Origin: Sphingobium sp. AP50
Lineage (GTDB): Bacteria; Pseudomonadota; Alphaproteobacteria; Sphingomonadales; Sphingomonadaceae
Direction of reading: 5' to 3'
Length of the DNA: 64,000 nucleotides
Assembly (NCBI RefSeq): GCF_900109095.1
Contig: NZ_FNYZ01000001.1
Location: forward strand, 496,001-560,000
Shown: positions 19,673-28,063 of the stretch, in pieces
How the letters are laid out: each line of letters starts with the position of its first letter
Position numbering within the stretch: the stretch's first letter is position 1
Notes under the pieces: generated by a model
Told to the model about the DNA's origin: nothing
What the model saw: the letters and a program-made list of their open reading frames with translations, nothing else
The model's database searches: none
Made by a program: the position numbers and the translations under genes

Positions 19673-20598
19673 GCAAGGGCACGATCCTCATCGTCGACGA
19701 TGAAATCTCGAATATCGAGATCATGAACGCGGTGCTGGAAGATGATTATGAAGTCTGCTTCGCCACCTCCGGGCAACAGGCACTGGATGCCGCACGCACG
19801 GCGCAACCCGACCTGATCCTGCTCGACGTGCTGATGCCCGGCATCGACGGGTTCGAAGTGTGTCGCCGGCTGAAGGCGGACCCGTTGCTGGTCGATATCC
19901 CGGTCATCTTCACCACCGGCCTTGGCGATACGGAGGATGAGATGCGCGGGCTGTCGCTCGGCGCGATCGACTATGTCACCAAACCGATCCAGCCGGCCAT
20001 TTTGCGGGCGCGCGTGGGCAATCATGTGGAATTGAAGCGCCTGCGCGATCAGCTGGCGACGCTGGCCGTCACCGATGCGCTGACCGGCCTCAGCAATCGC
20101 CGTCACCTCGAACGCGCGCTCCAGACCGAAAGCGCCCGGCTGGCCCGTTCGGAAGACTGGCTGTCGGTCATCATGCTCGACATCGATTTCTTCAAACAGT
20201 TCAACGACACTTATGGCCATCCGGCGGGCGACCGCTGCATCATGATGGTCGCCGCCGCCCTGACCCGCGCGGTCAAGCGCGCGACCGATTTGCCTGCCCG
20301 CTATGGCGGGGAGGAGTTCGCCTGTATTCTGCCGGGCACCGACCGGCACGGGGCGGAACTGGTGGCGCAGGAAATCCTGCTCCAGATCCAGTCGCTCAAC
20401 ATCCCGCACGAACAGTCGCGGGTCAGCCCCTTCATCACCGTCAGCATCGGCGTCGCCAGCGCCCGCTGCCTGCCCGGCATGTCGGCGGAAAACTGGATTT
20501 CCGAAGCGGATCGCCAGCTTTATATCAGCAAGCAGGAAGGCCGGAACCGCATCACCATGAGCGAATTTGATCAGCGGGAGGAATATTGCCGCTCCTGA
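19669..20598 (+). CDS. Response regulator diguanylate cyclase (REC-GGDEF)
   Basis: 309 residues. The receiver has the acidic pair VDDE and phospho-acceptor D53 in LLDVLMP, with KP at the switch (YVTKP). The GGDEF domain begins near 125 ([12 protein letters not shown]) and carries an active GGEEF at 213-217. An inhibitory-site RxxD (R204-A-T-D207) lies exactly five residues upstream. It makes c-di-GMP from two GTP and is probably feedback-inhibited. The gene overlaps the hybrid kinase by ATGA. Given the adjacent bcs operon with a PilZ-bearing synthase, activation of cellulose synthesis is the natural output (inference). Confidence 0.95.
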   Translation: MSKGTILIVDDEISNIEIMNAVLEDDYEVCFATSGQQALDAARTAQPDLILLDVLMPGIDGFEVCRRLKADPLLVDIPVIFTTGLGDTEDEMRGLSLGAIDYVTKPIQPAILRARVGNHVELKRLRDQLATLAVTDALTGLSNRRHLERALQTESARLARSEDWLSVIMLDIDFFKQFNDTYGHPAGDRCIMMVAAALTRAVKRATDLPARYGGEEFACILPGTDRHGAELVAQEILLQIQSLNIPHEQSRVSPFITVSIGVASARCLPGMSAENWISEADRQLYISKQEGRNRITMSEFDQREEYCRS

Positions 20599-20610
20599 CC
20601 GGCATCGCTT

Positions 20611-20847
20611 CCTATCCTATGCGGCTTGGTGCTGATAGGATGGCGACAGGCCTGTGATGTGGCGGGTCGCCCGCTGTAGGATATATAATTTCCATCACGC
20701 GACATATCCTGTCGAAACTTGCGCGACATATGCGAAGTTAAGCGCGCGATATCCTATTCCGCTCCCGCCGGCGACACGCCGAACCGCGCCAATCCCGCGC
20801 CGAACGCGCATTTGGGGCGAGACGACTCAGCCATATTACGATAGGAT
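20611..20847. repeat. Cluster of TATCCTA/TAGGATA motifs in intergenic region
   Basis: The 449-bp gap between the cyclase and tetR genes has no credible gene. It holds six copies or near-copies of one 7-mer: tatccta 20613-20619, ataggat 20635-20641, taggata 20677-20683, tatcct 20705-20710, tatccta 20750-20756 and ataggat 20841-20847. The sequence cgcgacatat occurs twice (near 20699 and 20723). The pattern could be regulator sites or a decayed repeat. A 77-codon open frame here lacks coding character. Confidence 0.5.
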
Positions 20848-20988
20848 GACATCCATCGCCCGCGGGAGGGCGAGCGGCAGAGCGTAAGCCTGGGGAGCGT
20901 CACTGTGCGTCCATGCGTTTTTCTCGAAAAACGAATGGATTAAAAAGCACGGACTGACGGTCAAAACGTCCCCTCAAAGCCGCGACAC

Positions 20989-21016
20989 GGGCCAGCCATG
21001 CACCCATGGCTGGCCC
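20989..21016 (+). terminator. 12-bp inverted repeat before tetR
   Basis: Arms 20989-21000 and 21005-21016 are perfectly complementary around a 4-nt loop and are followed by atttcgtt. It could be a terminator for rightward transcripts or an operator for the TetR protein whose start is 32 nt further on. Confidence 0.5.
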
Positions 21017-21047
21017 ATTTCGTTCCGCTTATGCTACCCTCATTTTG

Positions 21048-21632
21048 ATGACACATGACAGCATAGCTTCCGGCACGATCGAGGAAGGGCGTAGTCGCCG
21101 CCAGCAGATCGTGGCGATCGCCGCCCAGCTTTTCGCCCGCAAGGGCTATCGTGGCACGTCCATGCGCGACATCGGCGAACAGGCCGGCATATTGGGTGGC
21201 TCGCTCTATCATCATATCAAGTCGAAGGATGCGCTGTTCGTCGATCTGCACAACAGCGCGCTCGACCGCGCGGCGCGCCTCATCGCCATGGCCGTCAGCG
21301 CACAGGATGATCCCTGGGCACGGCTGGAGGCGGCCTGTTCGACCCTGCTGGAGATCCAGCTTGCGCCGGATTCGCTCACCACGCCGATGATGAATGATTT
21401 CCGCGAAGTGCCCGACACCGTCCGGGCGCAATTGCTCGCCCGGCGCGACCGGTTCGAGGATCAGTTTCGCGCTCTGGTCGCGGACCTCCCGCTGCCACCC
21501 TCCATCGACCGCTCCCTCTATCGCAACCTCCTCCTGTCCCAGATCAATTCGGCAGCGGAATGGTATCGCCCCGGCCGCCTGACCCCGGCGCAGGTCGCCG
21601 CGCAGATCATGGCTATCTTCCGGCACGAATAA
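21048..21632 (+). CDS. TetR-family transcriptional regulator
   Basis: 194 residues. The N-terminal helix-turn-helix is typical: RQQIVAIAAQLFARKGYRGTSMRDIGEQAGILGGSLYHHI with KSKDALF, split here by motif. The rest is a helical ligand domain resembling KstR/FadR-type regulators of lipid catabolism. It lies upstream of an acyl-CoA dehydrogenase on the same strand, so control of fatty-acyl degradation is plausible (inference). The start has no clear ribosome site. An in-frame ATG at 21006 lies inside the upstream inverted repeat and adds non-conserved residues. Confidence 0.88.
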   Translation: MTHDSIASGTIEEGRSRRQQIVAIAAQLFARKGYRGTSMRDIGEQAGILGGSLYHHIKSKDALFVDLHNSALDRAARLIAMAVSAQDDPWARLEAACSTLLEIQLAPDSLTTPMMNDFREVPDTVRAQLLARRDRFEDQFRALVADLPLPPSIDRSLYRNLLLSQINSAAEWYRPGRLTPAQVAAQIMAIFRHE

Positions 21633-21653
21633 ACCATTCAGCTTGAATAAGCC

Positions 21654-21700
21654 CCGTTCGTCCTGAGCTTGTCGAGCCGCAGGCGACCGAAGGTCAACGA
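21654..21700 (+). repeat. Partial CCGTTCGTCCTGAG dispersed repeat
   Basis: ccgttcgtcctgagcttgtc begins at 21654 and continues as gagccgcaggcgaccgaagg. Its first 14 bases match the end of the larger palindromic element at 24704, so it is a shorter copy of the same family. Confidence 0.7.
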
Positions 21701-21807
21701 CGCGCGCAACGCCCTCCAACAACGCTCGCACCCTGTCGACCATCCCCTCAATTGACTGTAACAGGTGTTTGGTGTAGGAAAATCGCATAGACCCGGAGAG
21801 GATTGCC

Positions 21808-23532
21808 ATGTTCAGCTATGTGCCGCCGATCGACGATTATCGCTTCCTGCTGACGCAGGTTCTCGGCTTCGACGGGGCGATGGCGGATATCGGCAAGGAT
21901 GTGGATGCGGACCTTGCAGCGGCGGTGCTGGAAGAGGCGGGCCGCATGTGCGCCGAAAGGCTCCACCCGCTCAATCGCCATGGCGATGAGGAAGGCAGCC
22001 GTCTGGTCGACGGCGCCGTGCAGACCCCGACCGGCTTTGCGGAGGCATGGCGTGATTTCGCGCAGGCGGGCTGGACGTCGCTGTCGGCCGATCCGGCCTA
22101 TGGCGGACAGGGCCTGCCCTTCATCCTGCAACTCTGGCTGGACGAGATGCTGTCCGCCACCAACCTGTCCTTCGGCCTGTTCCCCGGCCTGACGCGCGGC
22201 GCCTGCGAAGCGATCATGGCCCATGCCAGCGATGATCTGAAGACGACTTATCTGCCGCCGATGGTCAGCGGCGAATGGACCGGCGCCATGGCCTTGACGG
22301 AAAGCAGCGCGGGCACCGATCTCGCCCTGCTCAAGACAAAGGCCGTGCCCAATGGCGATGGCAGCCATGCCGTCACCGGGACGAAGATCTTCATTTCGTC
22401 GGGTGATCATGACTTCGGCGGCAATATCATTCACCTCGTCCTCGCGCGCCTGCCCGACGCCCCCGCCGGGGTGAAGGGCATCAGCCTGTTCTTGGTCCCC
22501 AAATATCTGCCCGATGCCGATGGCGCCTTCACGCAGCGCAACGGCATGTCGGTGGGATCGCTGGAAAAGAAGATGGGCATCCATGCGCAGCCGACCTGCG
22601 TGATGAACTATGACGGCGCGACCGGATGGCTGGTGGGCGAAGCGCATCGCGGCCTCGCCGCCATGTTCACCATGATGAATGCCGAACGGCTGATGGTCGG
22701 CATTCAGGGGCTGGGCGTGGCCGGCGGCGCCTATCAGCAGGCGGTCGGCTATGCCCGTGATCGTCTACAAGGCCGCAGCGCCGATGGCGCGCGCGGGCCG
22801 GTGGCGATCATCGACCATGCCGATGTGCGCCGCATGCTGCTCGACATTCGTTCCTTTGTGGAGGCGGGGCGGGCGCTGGCCGGCTGGACCGCGCTGCAAC
22901 TCGACCGCGCCCATGTTCATCCCGATGCGACGGAGCGGGCCAAGGCCGACGCGCTCGTCGCGTTGCTGACCCCGGTCGTGAAGGCGGCCTTCACCGATTT
23001 CGGCTTCGAAAGCGCAGTGCGCGCGCAACAGGTGTTCGGCGGCCATGGCTACATCCGCGAATGGGGCATGGAACAATATGTCCGCGACGCCCGCATCGCC
23101 CAGATTTACGAAGGCACCAATGGCGTGCAGGCGATGGATCTGGTCGGGCGCAAGCTGCCCATGGCGGGCGGCGCCGTGGTAGAGGGCTTTTTCGACCTGA
23201 TCGCCGCCGATCTGGATGATGGCGACATCGGCGGCCGCACGCAGGCCGCGCTCGCTCTGCTGCGCGACGTCACGACGGGCCTGCGCGGCGCGGATGTCGA
23301 TGCGTCGGGCGCCGTCGCGGTCGATTATCTGCGCCTCTTCGCGCTGGTCGCCATGGGCTGGATGTGGACCCGCATGGCCGCCGCCGCGACGGACGATACG
23401 CCACTGCACAGCGCCAAGCGTAGCGTCGCCGCTTATTTCGCCGAGCGGATATTGCCGCAGGCAAAGGGACTGGCCGACAGCATCGCCGCAGGCAAGGCCA
23501 CCACCATGGTGCTGGAGGCCGACGCTTTCTGA
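21808..23532 (+). CDS. Acyl-CoA dehydrogenase, long C-terminal form
   Basis: 574 residues, longer than the usual 380 and typical of the subfamily with a C-terminal extension. Regions seen: MALTESSAGTDL (FAD/substrate loop), KIFISSGDHDFGGN, FGGHGYIREWGMEQYVRDARI, and IYEGTNGVQAMDLV, where the Glu is the catalytic base position. It would oxidise an acyl-CoA thioester to the enoyl-CoA, passing electrons to ETF. A GGAGAGG ribosome site precedes the ATG. Chain-length preference cannot be told. Confidence 0.92.
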   Translation: MFSYVPPIDDYRFLLTQVLGFDGAMADIGKDVDADLAAAVLEEAGRMCAERLHPLNRHGDEEGSRLVDGAVQTPTGFAEAWRDFAQAGWTSLSADPAYGGQGLPFILQLWLDEMLSATNLSFGLFPGLTRGACEAIMAHASDDLKTTYLPPMVSGEWTGAMALTESSAGTDLALLKTKAVPNGDGSHAVTGTKIFISSGDHDFGGNIIHLVLARLPDAPAGVKGISLFLVPKYLPDADGAFTQRNGMSVGSLEKKMGIHAQPTCVMNYDGATGWLVGEAHRGLAAMFTMMNAERLMVGIQGLGVAGGAYQQAVGYARDRLQGRSADGARGPVAIIDHADVRRMLLDIRSFVEAGRALAGWTALQLDRAHVHPDATERAKADALVALLTPVVKAAFTDFGFESAVRAQQVFGGHGYIREWGMEQYVRDARIAQIYEGTNGVQAMDLVGRKLPMAGGAVVEGFFDLIAADLDDGDIGGRTQAALALLRDVTTGLRGADVDASGAVAVDYLRLFALVAMGWMWTRMAAAATDDTPLHSAKRSVAAYFAERILPQAKGLADSIAAGKATTMVLEADAF

Positions 23533-23566
23533 TCCTGCAATGGCGCTCCATCCCGGAGCGCCACCT

Positions 23567-24196
23567 TCAGGTCTTCAGCATATCCGCGCCGGCATTATAA
23601 TGGTGCCAGGCCATGATCGCCGCCGCGCCGCGATGCGGGCGCCAGGCTTCCGCCACCTCCCGCGTCAATTTCTCGCTCGGCCGTTCGGGCAGGCCCAGCA
23701 TCTGGCCGATCGCGATCTGCACCGCCAGATCGCCCGCCGGCCAGATATCGGGCCGTCCTTCGGCAAACAGCAGATAGATTTCCGCTGACCAGCGCCCGAT
23801 CCCCTTGGTCTGGGCCAGTTGCGCGATCGCCGCCTCGTCATCCTGCGGCAGGGCATGCAGGTCGAGCGCGCCTGACACCACCAGTTCGGCAAGACTCCGG
23901 GCATAGCCCTGTTTCTGGCGCGACAGGCCACAGGCACGCAACGCATCGAAATCGCGCGCCAGCAGCGCCTCGGGCGCGCAGCCCAGCCCCAGTTCCGCCT
24001 CCAGCTTGCGCCACACCGCCGCGGCCGACGCGACGCTGACCTGCTGGCCCACGATCGTCCGCAGCAGCGTTTCATAGCCCGGCTCCCGCACGCGCGGTTC
24101 GGGATAGCCCAGCCGGCCGATCGCCGCGACGAAGCCGGGCTCCAGCAGGGCGATCGCGTCCAGGCTGGCGCGTAATTGATCTGTGGTCGACACCAT
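23567..24196 (-). CDS. DNA-3-methyladenine glycosylase II, AlkA-type
   Basis: 209 residues. The HhH-GPD fold is clear: LLRTIVGQQVSVASAAAVW, the helix-hairpin-helix QTKGIGRWSAEIYLLF, and the catalytic Asp in WPAGDLAVQIAIGQ. It excises alkylated bases in base-excision repair. It lacks the N-terminal domain of E. coli AlkA, as is common in this subgroup. A longer in-frame start at 24505 would run into the divergent ferredoxin gene and is rejected. Confidence 0.88.
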   Translation of the reverse strand: MVSTTDQLRASLDAIALLEPGFVAAIGRLGYPEPRVREPGYETLLRTIVGQQVSVASAAAVWRKLEAELGLGCAPEALLARDFDALRACGLSRQKQGYARSLAELVVSGALDLHALPQDDEAAIAQLAQTKGIGRWSAEIYLLFAEGRPDIWPAGDLAVQIAIGQMLGLPERPSEKLTREVAEAWRPHRGAAAIMAWHHYNAGADMLKT

Positions 24197-24274
24197 AACT
24201 GTTCTGCCGTGCCCCTTGATTTCCGGGCCCCTGTCATTCAGAGCGGCGGAGAAAAATTCGAGGGGACTGGATAA

Positions 24275-24592
24275 ATGCCGAAACTGATCGTGGTCAACCG
24301 TGCGGGTGAGGAACAGGCTGTCGATGGCGACAATGGCCTGTCGGTGATGGAGGTCATTCGCGATAATGGCTTCGACGAATTGCTGGCCCTGTGCGGCGGC
24401 TGCTGCTCCTGCGCCACCTGCCATATCTATGTCGATTCGGCCTTTGCCGACATCCTGCCGCCGCTCAGCGAGGATGAAAACGATCTGCTCGACAGCTCCG
24501 ATCATCGCAACGAAAGCAGCCGCCTGTCCTGCCAGCTGGTGCTGAACGACGCCATGGACGGCCTGCGCGTCACCATCGCGCCGGAAGACTGA
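24275..24592 (+). CDS. Adrenodoxin-type 2Fe-2S ferredoxin
   Basis: 105 residues. The cluster ligands are arranged as in ISC/P450 ferredoxins: [11 protein letters not shown] near residues 40-50 supplies the first three cysteines, and LSCQLV near residue 87 the fourth. The acidic helix [12 protein letters not shown] matches the partner-binding surface of adrenodoxins. It is a cytosolic electron carrier whose partner is not in the window. The start follows a GAGGGG-like site. Confidence 0.92.
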   Translation: MPKLIVVNRAGEEQAVDGDNGLSVMEVIRDNGFDELLALCGGCCSCATCHIYVDSAFADILPPLSEDENDLLDSSDHRNESSRLSCQLVLNDAMDGLRVTIAPED

Positions 24593-24599
24593 CCTATCT

Positions 24600-24648
24600 C
24601 GTCATTGCGAGCGCAGCCCGCCTTCGGCTCGCTGCGTTCGCAACGACG
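24600..24648. repeat. REP-like palindrome after ferredoxin gene
   Basis: Left arm 24600-24617 and right arm 24631-24648 are imperfect reverse complements of about 18 bp. The element starts eight bases past the ferredoxin stop and could fold at the mRNA end. It resembles dispersed cgtcattgcgagcg repeats of proteobacteria. Confidence 0.65.
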
Positions 24649-24703
24649 ATCTGATATTGGGTTATTCCACTTTATAGCATCGCGCTTATAATCAGGCCGA
24701 CAT

Positions 24704-24910
24704 CCGTTCGTCCTGAGTAGCCCCTTCGACTGCCTGCCAAGGCAGGCGCTCAGGACAGGCATTGAGCTTGTCGAAATGGCGTATCGAAGGATCAGGCACA
24801 GCGCTGGATGCTTCGATACGGGTCTTCTACTTCACCTTTGGTGAAGTTTATCCTGAGCGCCTGCTGCAAGCAGGCAGTCGAAGGGCTCAGCCCCTACTCA
24901 GCACGAACGG
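24704..24910. repeat. 207-bp palindromic intergenic element
   Basis: The ends ccgttcgtcctgagtag (24704-24720) and ctactcagcacgaacgg (24894-24910) are inverted copies with one mismatch. Internal arms continue the symmetry: tgcctgccaaggcaggcgctcagga on the left mirrors a gcctgctgcaagcaggcagtc block on the right. No frame codes. It fills most of the 340-bp gap between the ferredoxin and lipoprotein genes, with the smaller palindrome at 24600. Confidence 0.7.
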
Positions 24911-24932
24911 TTCAGATTAAAGGCTCGGTGTT

Positions 24933-25673
24933 CTAAGGCTTCAGCCGCAGCGTCGCCATCGGCGCTTCGCTCGTCATCGGCGTAACCGTCCAGACGATCT
25001 TCTTGCCCTGCGGCCCGCTTTCCGCGCCATCTTCCTGATTCACGCTGATGATCTCGGCATCCGTGGTCAGCGTGAAGGTGCCGTTCAGCGCCTTGGCGGC
25101 CTCGTCATTGCCGCTGCCGCCCATGCCGCCCATCCCATGGCTCTTGTCGAATTCATTGGCAAAGCCCGGCGCCTTCACGCGCACCCGGTCCGTCCCGCGC
25201 AATTCCACCGCGACAAAGGGCAGGACGATCTGCGCATCGATGTTGAAGGGGAAAAGGAAGGTGTGGTCCAGTCGGCCGTTGATCGCATAGTCGATCTCGA
25301 ACCGGTGATTGCCGACATAGCGGGCCGACCGGAAGCCCTTCTCCTTTGACAGCGCGGTGGCGATCGCCTGCATCTGCGCATTATCATCCTTGGCGTCGGG
25401 GTCGCTGAAATCCTCTTCCTTGGCGGCGATCTGCATCAATGTTGGGCTGGCATCCGCTTCGCCCTCCTGCGCGTCGCCATCGCCGGAGGATGTCGTGCCG
25501 GACAGGGCATCGCTGTCCACGTCGGACGCCAATATCTCGCCCTTATAGGCAAAGGCGAAGCTGCGATCGGCGCGAATGTCCAGGCTCGATTCGAACTTGC
25601 CCGGCGTCACCAGACAGGCGGAGAGGGTGAGCAGGCCTGCCAGCGCGCTCAGGCTGCGAAACAGACGGTGCAT
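24933..25673 (-). CDS. Putative lipoprotein
   Basis: 246 residues. The signal ends in a lipobox, LTLSAC, with Cys near residue 20, so export and lipid attachment are expected. The mature part has an acidic region (GDGDAQEGEADAS, EEDFSDPDAKDD), a beta-rich middle (YVGNHRFEIDYAINGRL), and a Gly/Met-rich segment (GMGGMGGSGND). No family is recognised with certainty. It lies 23 bp downstream of rlmB on the same strand. Confidence 0.8.
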   Translation of the reverse strand: MHRLFRSLSALAGLLTLSACLVTPGKFESSLDIRADRSFAFAYKGEILASDVDSDALSGTTSSGDGDAQEGEADASPTLMQIAAKEEDFSDPDAKDDNAQMQAIATALSKEKGFRSARYVGNHRFEIDYAINGRLDHTFLFPFNIDAQIVLPFVAVELRGTDRVRVKAPGFANEFDKSHGMGGMGGSGNDEAAKALNGTFTLTTDAEIISVNQEDGAESGPQGKKIVWTVTPMTSEAPMATLRLKP

Positions 25674-25696
25674 CAACCTCTCCCCCTTATCGGCTA

Positions 25697-26437
25697 TTAT
25701 CGCGTCGTGGCGGCGTAAAGCGCGATAGCCGCCGCGTTGGATACGTTCAGGCTCTCCATGCGCGGGCTGATCGGCAATTTGGCGATGATGTCGCAATGGG
25801 CGATCGTATTGTGGCGCAGCCCTTCGCCCTCGGCGCCCAGCACCAGCGCGACACGCGATTCGCCGATCGCCTCGCCCAGCGTGGCGTTGGCATCGCCGTC
25901 CAGCCCGATGCGCCAATAGCCCGCTTCGGCAATTTCTTCGAGCGCGCGCGCCAGATTGACCACGCGGACCCATGGTACGCTTTCCAGCGCCCCCGATGCC
26001 GCACGCGCCAGCACACCCGATTCGGGCGGCGCATGCCGGTCCTGCGTCACGATGCACAGCGCGTCGAACGCGGCGGCGGAGCGCAGGATCGCGCCCACAT
26101 TATGCGGGTCCGTCACCTGGTCCAGCACCAGGATCGGCCGCTTGTCATCCTGCCCCTGTTCCAGAATCTCGCCCAGCCAGACATCGTCCAGCGGCTCGAC
26201 TTCGGCGACGATGCCCTGATGCGGCGCGTCGGACGGCACCATCCGGCCCATGTCGGCGACATCGGAATAGACGATCGGCAGCACCGGCGGCAGGTCGAGT
26301 TGGTTCAGCGCTTCGCGCGTGCCCCAGATTTTGCGCACGATGCGGTCGGGATTGGCAAGGGCCGCGATGACGGCGTGACGTCCATAGAAGCGCGGGAAGG
26401 CACTCTTGGGCTTGGTGGAGCGATTGGGCTTTTTCAT
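25697..26437 (-). CDS. rlmB: 23S rRNA 2'-O-ribose methyltransferase RlmB-type
   Basis: 246 residues. An N-terminal substrate-binding domain (FYGRHAVIAALANPDR) precedes a SPOUT knot: LDQVTDPHNVGAILRSAAAF, LVLGAEGEGLR and ISPRMESLNVSNAAAIALY are the three conserved TrmH motifs. The family methylates a guanosine of 23S rRNA (G2251 in E. coli) using SAM; related TrmH enzymes act on tRNA. The exact target here is inferred from similarity. Confidence 0.88.
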   Translation of the reverse strand: MKKPNRSTKPKSAFPRFYGRHAVIAALANPDRIVRKIWGTREALNQLDLPPVLPIVYSDVADMGRMVPSDAPHQGIVAEVEPLDDVWLGEILEQGQDDKRPILVLDQVTDPHNVGAILRSAAAFDALCIVTQDRHAPPESGVLARAASGALESVPWVRVVNLARALEEIAEAGYWRIGLDGDANATLGEAIGESRVALVLGAEGEGLRHNTIAHCDIIAKLPISPRMESLNVSNAAAIALYAATTR

Positions 26438-26542
26438 GATTTTGCTCTTTTCACATCACCCCATTGACAGGCAAGCCTCCTTTCGCCATTGAGCCGCCTC
26501 CAGCGCGGCGGGGAACGAAAATTCCTCACCGGGTAGGGCACT

Positions 26543-26629
26543 GGACAGGTGGCCGAGTGGTTAAAGGCAGCAGACTGTAAATCTGCCCGGGTTTCCCGTA
26601 CGCTGGTTCGAATCCAGCCCTGTCCACCA
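26543..26629 (+). tRNA. tRNA-Tyr (GTA)
   Basis: A complete cloverleaf: acceptor stem 26543-26549 with 26619-26625, anticodon loop ctgtaaa giving GTA, a long variable arm as in class II tRNAs, a T arm with GGTTCGAATCC, and an encoded CCA (26627-26629). An integrase reading away from it starts about 160 bp downstream, so its 3' end probably served as an integration site. Confidence 0.95.
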
Positions 26630-26678
26630 CGCTCTCATATCGAGGCGTGCCGATCAGTGCCAAAAGGCCATAAAATCC

Positions 26679-26784
26679 GGGGTATTCCTCGATTTGGCCT
26701 TGCCATGCGTTGCCATCCCATACCATCTAAGGCCGGACCCGTTGGGGGTAGTGCTGGGGTATATCCTCAGCGTTCTGGGGGTAT
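26679..26784 (+). promoter_or_regulatory. GGGGTAT motifs between tRNA-Tyr and integrase
   Basis: Copies of GGGGTAT lie at 26679-26685, 26756-26762 and 26778-26784, with a variant ggggtag at 26745-26751. They are on one strand between the putative att core and the integrase start. Their layout fits arm-type integrase binding sites. The last copy is seven bases before the TTG start and could also permit autoregulation. Confidence 0.55.
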
Positions 26785-26790
26785 TGGGAT

Positions 26791-28044
26791 TTGCTCACCG
26801 ATACGCAGTGCAGAAAGGCGAAGGCGGCCGACAAGCCACTGAAGCTGTTCGACGGGCGCGGTCTGTTTCTTCACGTGGCGGTCAGCGGCGTCAAGTCGTG
26901 GCGCCTGAAGTATCGCTTCGCGGACAAGGAGAAGCTGCTCACCCTCGGCCGCTATCCCGAATCATCTTTGGCGCAGGCGCGAGAATCTTGCATCGAGGCG
27001 CGTCGCTTGCTGGAGCAGGGGATCGATCCGGGAATCGAGAAGAAGCAGAAGGCTGCGGCACTGAAGGCGGACGCGGCCGCCACCTTTCAGGTGATGGCGC
27101 TCCAGTGGCACGGCGAGATGGCGCCGACCTGGAGCGGTCACTACGCGAAGACGGTGATGAATGCGCTGAAGCGAGATCTATTTCCGGAGTTCGGCGCGCT
27201 TCCGATCGGCGCGATCACGCGGCCGATGGTGCTGCAGCGCCTGAAGGCAATCGAGGGTCGCGGCGCGATCGAGACTGCAAAGCGGGCGCGCCAGCAACTG
27301 GCCGACATATTCGAGTATGCGATCGGCGAGGGGCACAATATCGAGAACCCGGCCGCCGGAAAATTCTCGCTGAAGCCCCTTATCCAGAAAGAGATGCCGG
27401 CGCTCACCACGATCGCGGCGCTACGCTCCATGCTCTGGACGGTGGAACAGTCGCGGGCGCGACCGGTGACGAAGCTGGCTTCGCGGATGATTGCACTGAC
27501 GGCAGTGCGGCCCGGCGTCGTCCAGTCGCTGCCCTGGATCGAGCTGGACAATCTCGATCGGGAAAATCCGGTGTGGATCATCCCGGCCACGCGAATGAAG
27601 CTGTCGCAGGAGCGCAAGCAGGAAGAGGCCTACGACCATTATGTGCCGCTAGCTACGCAGACGATGGAGCTGTTGGCCTCGCTGCGGATCCTGACCGGCC
27701 GGGGACCGCTGGCCTTTCCGCAGAGTCGATCGACGCGCAAGCCAATGAGCGACGCCACGATCTCGAAAATGTATCGGGACTGCGGGTTCACGGGCCAGCA
27801 TGTCCCGCATGGCTGGCGATCGTCCTTCAGCACGATCATGAACGAGCTCGCGTCGCACCGCGACCGGCCGGAAGATCGCGCCATCATCGATCTCATGCTG
27901 GCCCATCGGCCGCGCGGTACCGAATCGATCTACAATCGCGCGGTCTATATGCCACGCCGGCGCGCGATCGCGCAGGAGTGGGCCGACATGCTTCTGGAGG
28001 GCTTCCCGCCCGTCTCGTCGCTGCTGATCGTTCGGGCGCCCTGA
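26791..28044 (+). CDS. P4-type tyrosine integrase
   Basis: 417 residues. The N-terminal DUF4102 arm-binding domain begins LTDTQCRKAKAADKPLKLFD. The catalytic domain shows TAVRPG (first Arg), HVPHGWRSSF (His-x-x-Arg), LAHRPRG and the tyrosine in ESIYNRAVY. It catalyses site-specific recombination, often into tRNA genes, here probably tRNA-Tyr just upstream. The start is TTG and matches the usual family N-terminus. No upstream ATG is in frame. Confidence 0.9.
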   Translation: MLTDTQCRKAKAADKPLKLFDGRGLFLHVAVSGVKSWRLKYRFADKEKLLTLGRYPESSLAQARESCIEARRLLEQGIDPGIEKKQKAAALKADAAATFQVMALQWHGEMAPTWSGHYAKTVMNALKRDLFPEFGALPIGAITRPMVLQRLKAIEGRGAIETAKRARQQLADIFEYAIGEGHNIENPAAGKFSLKPLIQKEMPALTTIAALRSMLWTVEQSRARPVTKLASRMIALTAVRPGVVQSLPWIELDNLDRENPVWIIPATRMKLSQERKQEEAYDHYVPLATQTMELLASLRILTGRGPLAFPQSRSTRKPMSDATISKMYRDCGFTGQHVPHGWRSSFSTIMNELASHRDRPEDRAIIDLMLAHRPRGTESIYNRAVYMPRRRAIAQEWADMLLEGFPPVSSLLIVRAP

Positions 28045-28063
28045 CACGCACGGCGGCGCGCGC

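Noticed and set aside
20654-20887. A 77-codon frame in the TATCCTA region
   Set aside because: Odd composition, no ribosome site and no coding periodicity by eye; the repeated motifs explain the sequence better.
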